Assembly: GCA_035709005.1 (NCBI GenBank)
Contig: DASTFB010000040.1
Span: 1 to 64,000 of the forward strand
Direction: 5' to 3'
DNA length: 64,000 bases
From: Candidatus Methylomirabilota bacterium
GTDB lineage: Bacteria > Methylomirabilota > Methylomirabilia > Rokubacteriales > CSP1-6
The notes under the pieces were generated by a model. It had not been told where the DNA came from and ran no database searches. It saw only the letters and a list, made by a program, of their open reading frames with translations. Of this stretch, positions 52,742 through 61,744 are shown one piece after another. The stretch's first letter is position 1. Every line of letters begins with the position of its first letter. Position numbers and translations under genes: made by a program.

Positions 52742-55437
52742 GACGGGCGGTCAGGCGACGCGCCGGCTCGAGCGCGCGGCATCTGCGGGTCCAGTGCCGC
52801 CACCGCGTCGCGCAGCGCGTCGCTGATCCGGTGCGCGGCGTCGTCGCCGCGGCCCCGGGTGGCGAGCTCTCGCGGGTCCAGCGGCGCGCCGAACACGACG
52901 CTGACGCGCGCGCGCCGCGGCAGGGCGCGTCCGGGGGGCAGGGCGCGCTCCGTACCGTCGATGAAGACCGGCACAACCGGGACCCCAAAGTGCTCGAGGA
53001 GCATGCCGATGCCGGGCTGAAACGGCTGAAGCTTGGCCGTCGGCGAGCGGCCACCCTCGGGGAACCAGACGAGATTGTGCTGGCGGCGCAGGATGCCGGC
53101 TCCCATGGCCAGGGAGCGCGCCCCGCGCTCGGGGTCCACCGGCACCACGCGCGCCAGGCGGCTGAAGAACCGCATGAGGCGGTTACGGAACAGCAGCGGC
53201 GCCCAGCCGGCCCAGAACGTCCTTGTCAGCCAGGACCGCGGGAGCACCGCGGCCAGCACGAATGGATCGAGGTAGCTGCGGTGGTTCGGCACCAGCACGA
53301 CCTGGCCCCGGGCGGGCAGACGCTCGCCGCCCTCGGCGCGCACGGCGAAAGCACCTCGCACGACGGCGCGGATGATCGCGTCGAGAGCGCTAGCGAGCGC
53401 GCGGACGGGCCCGCTAACCGGCTCGAGCCATCGCAGCTCGTCGGCGTCCAGCACCTCCTCGGGATGCTCCAGAGGATCCGCGACTGGCCCGACGGCGCCC
53501 GTGCCCGCCGCCTCGACGGCCGCCCACAGCAGATCGCGCACCGTCTCGACGGTCGCGATCTGGGCCTCGGTGAGGTTAACGCCCGCGCGCTCCCGCACGG
53601 CGACGGTGACGTTGAGCCACTCCAGCGAGTCGACGCCGAGGTCGAGATGCAGGCTCGTGTCCGGCGTGACCCGCTCGTGCCGGTACTGGGCGGTGAGCCA
53701 GTCCCACACGGCCCTGGCCGCGGGCTGCGCCAGCAGCGCGCGGTCGTCGGCTCCTAGCTCGTCCACACGGGCCGGCCGACGCGCGCCGGGCTCCGTCTGC
53801 TCGCCGCGCCGGGCGCGCTCGTAGATGTCAGCCAGCAGGTGGCGCCGCAACTTCCCCAGGCGCGTGCGCGGCAGCGCCTCGTGCGTGATCGCGTACTCGC
53901 CGACGCGCTGCCAGGTGGGCAGACGCCGCGACACCGCGCCCAGGGCGTCGCGCACCGGCGGCTCGACGGGGCCGCCACGGCGTCGCACCTCGGAGGGTTC
54001 GGGAACCACCACGGCGGCCAGCCGGCCGGCGCGCAGCAGCAGGCCGATCTCGCGGATGGCCGGCTCGGCGGCGTACTGCCGCTCCAGGTCCTCGGGCGGA
54101 ACGTTCTTGCCGCCCGCCAGGACCAGGATCTCCGAGACGCGCCCCACGAGCTCGAGGTAGCCCGCGCCGTCGAAGCGGCCGCGGTCTCCGGTACGGAACC
54201 AGCCGTCGGTGAACGCCTCGGCGGTCCTGTCCGGCAGGTTGAGGTAGCCGGCGAAGACGCCTGGGCCCCGCGCCAGCACCTCGCCCACGCCGTCGCCGTC
54301 GGGGTCGTCCAGTTTCAGCTCCACGCCGGCGAGCGGACGGCCCGCGGTGTGCAGGCGGCTTCGGCCCGGGACATTCAGTGTCAGGATCGGCGAGGTCTCC
54401 GTGAGGCCGTAGCCGGTGGCGACGTCCCAGCCCAGGGCCTCCAGCGTGCTCGCCACCCTGGGGTCGAGGGCGGCGCCACCGGACGCCACCACGCGCACGT
54501 GCGGCGCGAGCGCCCCCCGCACGCCGCGCAGCAGGCTGCGGCCGAGATGCAGCCCCGTCACGCGTCGCGCCAGGTTGGAGAGCCGCAGCGCGCCACGGTA
54601 GAGCGCCGTGGCCACCCGCCCGCGCCCTTTGACTCGAGCCTCCAGGCCGGACACCAGCGCCTCGTAGAGGCGAGGGACGCCCACGATCGCCGTCACCTCT
54701 CCCTCGTGCAGCGCCCGGACGATCTGCGGGCCCGTGAGACCCGCGGGCGTGACGAGCACCGCGCCGGTCGCCAGCACGAGCATGACGCCGATCATGAACG
54801 GGTAGACGTGGTGGAAGGGCAGGGGCACGAGCACGCGATCGTCCGGTCCGGCCAGGTTCTCCTGCAGCATGGCGGCCAGGTTGCTGGCGCAGTTGCGGTG
54901 GGTGAGGGGCACCCCTTTCGGCACGCCCGTCGTCCCCGCCGTGTAGAAGATCGCTGCCCGATCGTCCCGCCGCGCCGCCGTCCCCGCGTCCCCGTCTCCG
55001 GCGAGCAGCCGACGCCAACTCCGCTCGTCCCGCTCGTCGGTGTCGAGCAAGAAGATGTCCAGGCGCGCGCGCAGCCCGGCGGCCTCCAGCTCGTGCAGAT
55101 GTTCCTGCGCGGTGAAGATGCGCCGGATCCCGCTGTCGCGGACCAGGTGGGCCAGTTCGTCGCCGCGGGCGTGGGCGTCGATGGGCACCAGCACGGCGGC
55201 GGCGTCCAGCACGGCGAGGGCGGCGACCACCCACTCCGGGCTGCTGGGGGCGAACAGCCCGATCGGCTCTCCCGTCGCGCCGGCCCGGGCGAGGCCCGCC
55301 GAGAGGCGGCGGACGTGTTCGTCGAGGGCCGAGAACGACCACCGCTCGAGGCCCTGCCGCGTGAAGATCAGCATGGCGAGCCGGTCGCCGCGCGCGCCGA
55401 GCGACCGCGACACGGACTGCAGCGTCTGCACCGTCAC
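52732..55437 (-). CDS. AMP-ligase / ACP / acyltransferase fusion protein
   Basis: The 901-aa protein fuses three parts. Residues 1-about 570 are an acyl-AMP ligase: AIFYTAGTTGVPKGVPLTHRN (P-loop), TGYGLTETSPIL, GWFRTGDRGRFD and PRTRLGKLRRHLL (catalytic Lys region). Residues about 580-660 are an acyl carrier domain with carrier Ser604 in DLGVDSLEWLN. From about 690 an LPLAT acyltransferase has NHRSYLD (near 718) and FPEGGRS. It could activate a fatty acid, load it on its own ACP and transfer it to a lysophospholipid. GTG 55437 starts the conserved frame. It is divergent from the split-barrel pair. Confidence 0.88.
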   Translation of the reverse strand: MTVQTLQSVSRSLGARGDRLAMLIFTRQGLERWSFSALDEHVRRLSAGLARAGATGEPIGLFAPSSPEWVVAALAVLDAAAVLVPIDAHARGDELAHLVRDSGIRRIFTAQEHLHELEAAGLRARLDIFLLDTDERDERSWRRLLAGDGDAGTAARRDDRAAIFYTAGTTGVPKGVPLTHRNCASNLAAMLQENLAGPDDRVLVPLPFHHVYPFMIGVMLVLATGAVLVTPAGLTGPQIVRALHEGEVTAIVGVPRLYEALVSGLEARVKGRGRVATALYRGALRLSNLARRVTGLHLGRSLLRGVRGALAPHVRVVASGGAALDPRVASTLEALGWDVATGYGLTETSPILTLNVPGRSRLHTAGRPLAGVELKLDDPDGDGVGEVLARGPGVFAGYLNLPDRTAEAFTDGWFRTGDRGRFDGAGYLELVGRVSEILVLAGGKNVPPEDLERQYAAEPAIREIGLLLRAGRLAAVVVPEPSEVRRRGGPVEPPVRDALGAVSRRLPTWQRVGEYAITHEALPRTRLGKLRRHLLADIYERARRGEQTEPGARRPARVDELGADDRALLAQPAARAVWDWLTAQYRHERVTPDTSLHLDLGVDSLEWLNVTVAVRERAGVNLTEAQIATVETVRDLLWAAVEAAGTGAVGPVADPLEHPEEVLDADELRWLEPVSGPVRALASALDAIIRAVVRGAFAVRAEGGERLPARGQVVLVPNHRSYLDPFVLAAVLPRSWLTRTFWAGWAPLLFRNRLMRFFSRLARVVPVDPERGARSLAMGAGILRRQHNLVWFPEGGRSPTAKLQPFQPGIGMLLEHFGVPVVPVFIDGTERALPPGRALPRRARVSVVFGAPLDPRELATRGRGDDAAHRISDALRDAVAALDPQMPRARAGASPDRPSQR

Positions 55438-55612
55438 CCCGAGTCCTGCCGTCGTTCCGCCATCCAGTCGCCGCGTCTCTCCGGTGCGAAGCGTACACCC
55501 ACAGCGCGCGCCCCGATCGAGGGTCTCGATCTTGCCCGGCAAGGCGCAGACAACCGATGAGATGATCGCCCGAGAGAGCACGAACGACTGCTCCGGCGGG
55601 AGGCGCGAGGCG

Positions 55613-56002
55613 ATGACAAGCCGTGATGGGAACCCGAGGCGCGGAGTGACTCGCGACGTCGACCCGGCCGTCCTCGACGATCTGCGCCAACAGCCGCCGC
55701 GGGCCACCGTGGCCTTTGTCGACCGCGATCAAGTCGAGGTCCTTCCGGTCCGGGCTCGATACGCTGGCGATACCTATCGATTCGGCATCTTCCCCCAGGC
55801 CGCGACGGACCTGGGCAATCGGGAGGTCGTGCTGGTGATCGACGACGGGCAGTCCTGGTTCGAGCTCCGTGGTATTTCCGTACGGGGCCGGGCCAGGCGG
55901 ATCGATCGCGCAGCGTCGGGGGAGACGGACGCGCTCGCCTGGTACCTGGTCGAGCCGCGCCGTATCCACGCCTGGGACTACGGCGCCCTGCGGGAGGTGT
56001 GA
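55613..56002 (+). CDS. pyridoxamine 5'-phosphate oxidase-like split-barrel protein
   Basis: The 129-aa protein has the FMN/F420-binding split-barrel look: VDPAVLDDLRQQPPRATVAFVDRDQVEVLPVRARYAGDTYRFGI and ELRGISVRGRARRID. Length fits the PNPOx-like group, and function is probably flavin- or F420-dependent oxidoreduction. ATG 55613 has CGGGAGG about 15 nt upstream and CGAGG closer. A second PNPOx-like gene follows after 3 nt, making a tandem pair divergent from the fusion protein gene. Confidence 0.75.
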   Translation: MTSRDGNPRRGVTRDVDPAVLDDLRQQPPRATVAFVDRDQVEVLPVRARYAGDTYRFGIFPQAATDLGNREVVLVIDDGQSWFELRGISVRGRARRIDRAASGETDALAWYLVEPRRIHAWDYGALREV

Positions 56003-56005
56003 CCG

Positions 56006-56476
56006 GTGCTCTCGCCCGTCCATCCCCAGGTGCGGGCCTTCCTCCGCCACTCGATGGTCGCGCTGGTGGCGACGCGCTCGGCGAACGCGCGTCCGTTCAT
56101 CACCCCGCTCTGGTTCGTGGTCGACGGTGGGACGTTGTTCATCGCGACCGGAATGGAGAGCTGGACGAGTCGGAACATCGCCGGACATCCCGAGCTGGTG
56201 CTGCTGTTCAGCGGCGAAGGCTCAGGCCGGACGGATCGGGTCCTCCGTCTGCGAGGCACCGCCACCGTCCGGCGAGGACTGCCGCCCTGGCGGATCCTGC
56301 TCCGCATCGGCGCGAAGTACTACACCTCGCCCCGGGCGTTGCGAGCGGAGCTGGCGAACATCCGCAAGTGGCGGTTCCGCACACGCTACTACGGGCAGGC
56401 CAAGGGCGGTCCCGGGCACCTCCGAATCGTTTCCACGACCGCCGAGTTCCTGTCGCGGCCGGACCGCGTCGGATGA
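56006..56476 (+). CDS. pyridoxamine 5'-phosphate oxidase-like protein, second of a tandem pair
   Basis: The 156-aa split-barrel protein reads VHPQVRAFLRHSMVALVATRSANARPFITPLWFVVDGGTLFIATGMESWTSRNIAGHPELVLLFSG. This is the typical PNPOx-like or F420-type start, ending with RTRYYGQAKGGPGHLRIV. GTG 56006 lies 3 nt after the first gene's stop, with GGGAGGTG 6 nt upstream of it. The two proteins are only distantly alike, so the pair may form a heteromer or reflect an old duplication. Confidence 0.8.
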   Translation: MLSPVHPQVRAFLRHSMVALVATRSANARPFITPLWFVVDGGTLFIATGMESWTSRNIAGHPELVLLFSGEGSGRTDRVLRLRGTATVRRGLPPWRILLRIGAKYYTSPRALRAELANIRKWRFRTRYYGQAKGGPGHLRIVSTTAEFLSRPDRVG

Positions 56477-56615
56477 GCCGGCTGTACGTCCCTGGCTGCG
56501 ATGCCTGACGAGCTGACCGTGGTCGGAGCCGCCTGGCGCGCGACGCTCGGAACCGCCGACGCCGCAGTCACCGCCGGACGACGACGGGCGGCTCCGGTGT
56601 GAAGGGCTAGGCGGC

Positions 56616-57530
56616 CTACGGGGCCGGCTTGCTGGCGACGCCGGGCGCTTGCTCGCCCTTGGCCTTGGCCGTGGCGGCCCCGCGCTCGGCCGCCGCGTGC
56701 TCGATCTCGGCGTTCACCTCGCCGCCCAGCAGGAGCACGACGCCCGTGAGGTACAACCACAGGAGCAGGAGGATCACGCCGGCAATGGAGCCGTACGTCG
56801 CCGTGTAATTGCCGAAGTGGGAGACGTACTGCCGCAGGCCGAGCGACATGGCGATCCAGGCGATCGTCGCGACCAGGGAGCCGGGCGTCACCCAGTACCA
56901 CTTCCGGTGTTCCACTGCCGGCGCCGCGTAGTACAGGAGGGCGACACCGAACACGACGAACCCCACGGCGAGCGGCCACTGGACGACGTTCCAGACGGTG
57001 ACGGCGAGATTACCGAGGCCGACCGTGTCGCCCAGGAATCGGCCAATGGTGCCGCCGAATACCAGCAGCACCGCCGCCGAGAGCATCACGATGGCCAGCC
57101 CGAAGGTCAGGGCGATGGCAATCACCCGGCGTTTCCACCAGGGCCGGTTGTCCTGCACGTCATAAGCGATGCTGAGCGCGGTCATCATCGCCACCACGCC
57201 GCCCGAGGCCGCCCACAGCGCGGCGAGCGCACCGATCGAGAGCAGGCTGCCCCGCGCACCCCCCACGATCTCTCCCAGCGTCTTCTGGACCATCGACGCC
57301 GCGTCGGGGGGCATCGCCTGCTCGACGTAGGCCATGAGCCGGTTCATCAGATCCGGTATGGGCAGCATGCCGAGCAGGGCGGTGAGGAACATCAACGCCG
57401 GGAACAGCGCGAACACGAAGTAGTACGACAGGCCCGCCGCGCGGTCGAAGATCTCGTCCTGGTTCGCTTCCCGCCACACGCGCTTGCCGAGCTCGAGCAC
57501 ACTCAGGCCGCCGAGCTTCCAGATGGACAT
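56616..57530 (-). CDS. YihY/BrkB-family inner membrane protein
   Basis: The 304-aa protein has the family opening LGKRVWREANQDEIFDRAAGLSYYFVFALFPALMFLTALLGML. About six membrane segments follow (ALAALWAASGGVVAMMTALSIAYD; LTFGLAIVMLSAAVLLVFGG; ATYGSIAGVILLLLWLYLTGVVLLLGGEVNAEI). The old RNase BN assignment of this family is obsolete; the function remains unknown. ATG 57530 begins the conserved MSIWKLGGLSVLELG; a start at 57605 would add an unconserved tail. It is convergent with the PNPOx-like pair. Confidence 0.88.
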   Translation of the reverse strand: MSIWKLGGLSVLELGKRVWREANQDEIFDRAAGLSYYFVFALFPALMFLTALLGMLPIPDLMNRLMAYVEQAMPPDAASMVQKTLGEIVGGARGSLLSIGALAALWAASGGVVAMMTALSIAYDVQDNRPWWKRRVIAIALTFGLAIVMLSAAVLLVFGGTIGRFLGDTVGLGNLAVTVWNVVQWPLAVGFVVFGVALLYYAAPAVEHRKWYWVTPGSLVATIAWIAMSLGLRQYVSHFGNYTATYGSIAGVILLLLWLYLTGVVLLLGGEVNAEIEHAAAERGAATAKAKGEQAPGVASKPAP

Positions 57531-57700
57531 GCGCTCGTCGGGTGCGTGGGGGCTGGCTGCAGCCTGCCGAAGGGGCCGTACGGTCGCCACGATCGCTGGA
57601 CGCACTCAAACTGCGTGCCAGCGACCTCGGCGACCTCCGCCGGAGACCAGGCGCGTCCACCGACGACGGTCACCCCGGGTAAGGCCGATAGGGGCGGCGG

Positions 57701-58441
57701 TTGCCACGGGTTCGCCGCGTCGGTATTCTTCCCGCTGGTGTCGTCCATGGGCAACGGGATCTATCGCGAGGTCGTGAGCTGAGGTGCCGGCGGCGGTGTC
57801 TCCGGTCGGCGGGGCTGTTGGCGGCTGTGGCGCTCATCGCCGCGCTGGGGCGGCCGGGGCTGGCTGCCGCCGCCGACACCGACGCCGTCCGCGGCTATCT
57901 CGGCATTCGCATCGGCGGCGCGCTGCTCCTGGACGATGATCTCAACCCGCACATCGAAGGCAGCATGCTCCAGCAGCTCGTCGGCGTGGGGCTCGGCGTC
58001 AATCTGGGCCGGCACCTGAGCCTGGAGCTGGCCGGGGACGGGTACGAGCTCAACCTCAAGCTCCACGGGCTGCCGCGGGGTAACACCGTGGCCGAGTATG
58101 CGATCTACACCGTGGTGCCGCAGCTACGCCTGCGGTACCCCCTGCGCCAGGGACGCCTCACCCCGTACGCCCTGGCCGGGGTGGGCGTCAGCTTCACCGA
58201 GATCAACGACCAGAAAGAGCCGGTGTTCGACTTCGACATCGACATCGACGGCAATACCTGGGACGTGGTGGGAGCGCTCGGCGCCGGTGTGGAGTATTTC
58301 GTGGCCTCCAACATCGCCCTCGGGATGGAGGCCAAGTACCTGATCTCGCGGGGCCACGAGATCCGGCTGGAGGGCCGCACGAGCGACGTCAAGCTCGATT
58401 CGTTGCTCTTCTCGTTCGGCCTTCGCATCTTCTTCCCGTAA
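57701..58441 (+). CDS. OmpW-like outer membrane beta-barrel protein, start unclear
   Basis: The mature part (from ADTDAVRGYLGIRIGG) alternates hydrophobic and polar residues in strands such as GRHLSLELAGDGYELNL, RLTPYALAGVGVSFTEI, DVVGALGAGVEYFVASNIALGMEAKYLI, and ends LLFSFGLRIFFP with the terminal aromatic of barrel proteins. The signal core is SAGLLAAVALIAALGRPGLAAA. There is no ATG or GTG before it. TTG 57701 gives a long poor leader, whereas CTG 57779, with GAGG 7 nt upstream, would put the signal peptide right at the N-terminus. The listed span uses TTG. Pore or ligand specificity is unknown. Confidence 0.7.
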   Translation: MPRVRRVGILPAGVVHGQRDLSRGRELRCRRRCLRSAGLLAAVALIAALGRPGLAAAADTDAVRGYLGIRIGGALLLDDDLNPHIEGSMLQQLVGVGLGVNLGRHLSLELAGDGYELNLKLHGLPRGNTVAEYAIYTVVPQLRLRYPLRQGRLTPYALAGVGVSFTEINDQKEPVFDFDIDIDGNTWDVVGALGAGVEYFVASNIALGMEAKYLISRGHEIRLEGRTSDVKLDSLLFSFGLRIFFP

Positions 58442-58627
58442 GGCCGCCTGGCCAGGAGCCGATCATGGCGAAGGTGACGAAATCGGCGATCAAGTCGGCC
58501 TTGGCCGCAAGAGACAATCAGTGGCGGGACCCTCAACGTCTGAGAGTGGTGGAACCAGCCGCCGACGAGCCCGGTCCCGCAGGCCACACAAGCGCAGAAG
58601 GTGCTGAGTCCACCAACGGAGGTCGTC

Positions 58628-59680
58628 ATGAAGGGCGTCGTGTTTCTCGGGGATCGCAAGCTCGAGCTCAGGGAATTCCCCGATCCGACACCAGGCCCGC
58701 GCGACGTGATCCTCGAGATCAAGGCGTCGGGCATGTGCGGCAGCGACCTCCACAACTATCGCGCCCCGGCCCAGCCGGCCGGGGCGGTGACCGGCGGCAT
58801 CAGGCGAGTGGCCGGCGTGATCGCGGGCCACGAACCCTGCGGGGTCGTCGCCGCGGTGGGGGCCGGCGTCACCGAGAAGGAAGCCCGTGCCGGCCAGCGC
58901 GTGATGAACCACCACTATGAAGGCTGCGGCAGCTGCAAGCACTGCCGGGCGGGCTGGACGCAGATGTGCCTCGCGGGAGCGGTGGTCTACGGCTCGGGTG
59001 GGCACGGCGCGCACGCCCGATACATGAGGGTGCCGGTGTCGACGCTGGTGCCGCTGCCGGAAGCGCTCTCCTTCGTGACGGGCGCGGCGATCGCCTGTGG
59101 AACGGGGACGGCCTGGGGCGCCCTGAAGCGGCTCAACGTGCAGGGCGGTGAGACGATCGCCATCTTCGGCCAGGGGCCGGTAGGCTTGTCGGCGACGCAG
59201 CTGGCCATCGTGATGGGCGCGCGCGTCATCGCCGTCGACACCGCGCCCGAGCGGCGCGAGCTCGCCCGCCAGCTGGGCGCGCACGAGATCCTCGACCCGA
59301 AGGCGACCGACGTGGTGAAAGCCATCCGCGACCTCACGCACGGCGAGGGCGCGCACAAGACCCTGGACGCCTCCTCGGCGCCGGAGGCTCGCGCCGCCGC
59401 GGTGCGCGCGGTGCGGTCGTGGGGGACGGCGTGCTTCGTCGGCGAGCGCGGCCAGGTGACGCTGGACGTCAGTCCGGACCTGCTGCGCCGGCAGGTGACG
59501 CTGGTGGGCTCCTGGACCTTCTCCAGGCAAGGCCAGGCCGACTGCGCCGAGTTCGTCGCCGACCGGAATGTGGACGTGGAAAAGCTCTTCACTCACCGCT
59601 GGAAGCTCGAGCAGGCCGAGGAAGCCTACAAGGTCTTCGATACCCAGACTACCGGCAAGGCGGTCATCCTGCCGTCCTGA
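58628..59680 (+). CDS. zinc-dependent alcohol/polyol dehydrogenase (MDR family)
   Basis: The 350-aa medium-chain dehydrogenase has MCGSDLHNY with the catalytic zinc Cys, and AGHEPCGVVAAVG. The structural zinc cysteines lie in CGSCKHCRAGWTQMC. The NAD fold has ETIAIFGQGPVGLSATQLAIVMGARVIAVDTAPER. It oxidises an alcohol or polyol to carbonyl; the substrate is not evident. ATG 58628 follows GGAGGTC. It lies 47 bp before a Tat-exported GH28 gene on the same strand, so a link to pectin-derived sugars is possible. Confidence 0.93.
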   Translation: MKGVVFLGDRKLELREFPDPTPGPRDVILEIKASGMCGSDLHNYRAPAQPAGAVTGGIRRVAGVIAGHEPCGVVAAVGAGVTEKEARAGQRVMNHHYEGCGSCKHCRAGWTQMCLAGAVVYGSGGHGAHARYMRVPVSTLVPLPEALSFVTGAAIACGTGTAWGALKRLNVQGGETIAIFGQGPVGLSATQLAIVMGARVIAVDTAPERRELARQLGAHEILDPKATDVVKAIRDLTHGEGAHKTLDASSAPEARAAAVRAVRSWGTACFVGERGQVTLDVSPDLLRRQVTLVGSWTFSRQGQADCAEFVADRNVDVEKLFTHRWKLEQAEEAYKVFDTQTTGKAVILPS

Positions 59681-59726
59681 GTCAGGCCGGTCCACGAGGC
59701 ATCGGGCTTGCACCTGAGCCCCGGAC

Positions 59727-61394
59727 GTGAGCCTCTCGCGCCGGGCCTTCGTGCGGACAGCCGGGCTTTTCGGCATTCCCTGGCTCGCCTCGTGGTCGCT
59801 TCCCGGGGCGAGTGAGCCCGCCCGGCTGAGCGTTCGCGATTACGGCGCGCGAGGCGACGGCAAGACCAGGGACACCGCGGCCATTCAGGTGGCGATCGAT
59901 GCCGCCCCCCCCGGCGGCATCGTGGACTTCCCGCCCGGAGACTACCTGTCGGGCACGCTGCGCCTGCGGAGCCGTCTGGTGCTGCGACTCGCAGCCGGAG
60001 CGACGTTGATCGCCAGCGCGGACGACGTCGACTTCGATCCGTACGAGAAGCTCGAGTACGAGCCGTTCGCGGACCGCGAGACCAGCGACTTCGCGTTCGC
60101 CCTGCTCCAGGGACGCGGTCTGCAGCACGTCGGCATCGTGGGGCCGGGCCGGATCGACGGCAACCGCCGCTCGCGGGGCGGCCCGAAGCCGATCGCCCTG
60201 AAGCAGTGTCGTCACATCGCCATCCACGACCTGACCCTGGAGAACGCCCCCAACTACAACATCAGCCTCCTGGGCTGTGATCACGTCGATATCCGGGGTG
60301 TCATCATCCGGAACGGCTACTCCGACGGCATCGACCCCGACTGTTGCCGCCACGTGCGCATCGCCGGATGCCGGGTGGAATCCCGGGACGACGCGATCGT
60401 GCTCAAGGCCAGCCTGGCCCTCGGCGTCCGCCGCTCCACGGAAGACGTCCTCGTGACCGACTGCGACCTCGTCGACATCCGCAACGGTCTGAAGGTCGGC
60501 ACCGAGTCCAGCGGCGACTTCCGGAACATCGTGTTCCGCGACTGCACGCTGTCGGCGCGCCGGGAGCTCTGGGATCCCCCGCCCTTCGACATCAGACCGT
60601 ATCCCAGCGCGGGGGTGTCCATCCAGAACGTGGACGGCGGCCGGCTCGAGCGGGTCGCAGTCTCGGGCATCACCATGCGCGGTGTCCGGGCCCCGATCTT
60701 CGTGCGGCTCGGCGAGCGGGGCTGGGGCCAGGCCGTCCCCAGGGCCGGCGAGCTGACAAAGGTCACGATCTCCCATCTCGTGGCCACCGGCGCCGAGTGG
60801 ACCTCGTCCATCATGGGCGTCCCCGGTGGCGACGTGTCGGACATCACGCTGAGCGACATCTCGATCACCGGCGAGGGCGGCGGAGACGCCGACCTGGTGT
60901 CACGCCCGGTGCCCCAGCGGAAGCGCGAGTATCCCGATGCCGCGCGATTCCGCAATCTCCCGGCTTACGGGCTCTACTGCCGGCACGTCAGGGGCCTGCG
61001 CGTCGAGCGGACCGCGCTCCTCGTGGATTTCCCCGATCCCCGTCCGGGCCTGGTCCTCGAAGACGTCGGCCAGGCCAGCATCGCGGATCTCGTGGTCACG
61101 GCGCCTGCGGGAGGCGCGGCCGTCGCCTGGCTGCGGTCCGCGCAGGACTGCCTGCTGAGCGGGATACGGTCCCCGGACGCCGAAACGCTCGCCCGGCTCA
61201 GCGGGCCGGCGACGGCCCGGGTGCGCGTCGTCGCCGGCGCCGGCCTCACCCAGGTGATCCTTCTCGATCCTGAGGTCGACCCGGCCGCGTTGCGCACCGA
61301 GGGAAGCGTGATGTCCAGGACCGCCATGCCTCCGGAGGACGGGCTGCGCGCGGCGGCGGCCAAGCCGGGCCCAACTCTGCTCCAGGCCGACTGA
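59727..61394 (+). CDS. Tat-exported GH28-like right-handed beta-helix glycosidase
   Basis: The 555-aa protein has a twin-arginine signal MSLSRRAFVRTAG. RLSVRDYGARGDGKTRDTAAIQVAID opens the helix, with PPGDYLSGTLRLRS. GH28 core motifs follow: RNGYSDGIDPDCC (counterpart of NTDG), ESRDDAIVLK (Asp pair), NGLKVGTESSGDF (GHG-like position) and IFVRLGERG (RIK-like position). It should cleave galacturonan-type polysaccharide in the periplasm. GTG 59727 starts the signal. The C-terminal 100 residues look like an added beta-structured tail. Confidence 0.85.
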   Translation: MSLSRRAFVRTAGLFGIPWLASWSLPGASEPARLSVRDYGARGDGKTRDTAAIQVAIDAAPPGGIVDFPPGDYLSGTLRLRSRLVLRLAAGATLIASADDVDFDPYEKLEYEPFADRETSDFAFALLQGRGLQHVGIVGPGRIDGNRRSRGGPKPIALKQCRHIAIHDLTLENAPNYNISLLGCDHVDIRGVIIRNGYSDGIDPDCCRHVRIAGCRVESRDDAIVLKASLALGVRRSTEDVLVTDCDLVDIRNGLKVGTESSGDFRNIVFRDCTLSARRELWDPPPFDIRPYPSAGVSIQNVDGGRLERVAVSGITMRGVRAPIFVRLGERGWGQAVPRAGELTKVTISHLVATGAEWTSSIMGVPGGDVSDITLSDISITGEGGGDADLVSRPVPQRKREYPDAARFRNLPAYGLYCRHVRGLRVERTALLVDFPDPRPGLVLEDVGQASIADLVVTAPAGGAAVAWLRSAQDCLLSGIRSPDAETLARLSGPATARVRVVAGAGLTQVILLDPEVDPAALRTEGSVMSRTAMPPEDGLRAAAAKPGPTLLQAD

Positions 61395-61495
61395 TTCCCC
61401 TTGGCCGTCCGGGCGGTGGACGGCGCCTGTGTATGCTACACATCCAGGCTGGACGTCTCGGGGACATGGCGCCCGTCAGGGCAGGGGAGGCACGA

Positions 61496-61744
61496 ATGGA
61501 GAAGCACATCGAAGAGCGTGCGGTTCGAGACCTCATGACGCGCGCGCCGAAGACGGTCGGTCCACGCACCGGGCTGCTGGCGTTGAAGGCGCTCTTCGAG
61601 ACGCACGACTTCAACGCCTCGCCCGTGGTCGATGACAACGGCGCGCTACTCAGTCTGGTGACGAAGCTCGATTTCCTGAAGATGTTCAGTCCCGATCGCC
61701 GGCGCTGGATCCCCGATCTCAGATCCATCCGCCTCGCATGCTGA
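61496..61744 (+). CDS. single CBS-domain protein, C-terminally truncated
   Basis: The 82-aa product has AVRDLMTRAPKTVGPRTGLLALKALFETHDFNASPVVDDNGALLSLVTKLDFLKMFSPDRRRWIPDLRS, a complete first CBS unit. Homologues continue with a second unit, but here the frame ends in RLAC at 61744, inside the start of a DUF1538 fragment. CBS proteins bind adenylates and need two units for a proper site, so this one may be inactive. ATG 61496 has GGGGAGG upstream. Confidence 0.65.
   Translation: MEKHIEERAVRDLMTRAPKTVGPRTGLLALKALFETHDFNASPVVDDNGALLSLVTKLDFLKMFSPDRRRWIPDLRSIRLAC

Noticed and set aside
57503-57754. 83-codon frame on the minus strand between YihY and the OmpW-like gene
   Set aside because: No family features, overlaps the unconserved upstream tail of YihY, and has no convincing ribosome site.
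58465-58920. ATG 58465 frame beginning AKVTKSAIKSALAARDNQW
   Set aside because: It has a ribosome-like AGGAGC upstream, but it runs out of frame into the alcohol dehydrogenase and becomes Arg/Gly-rich; at most the first 40 codons could be a remnant.
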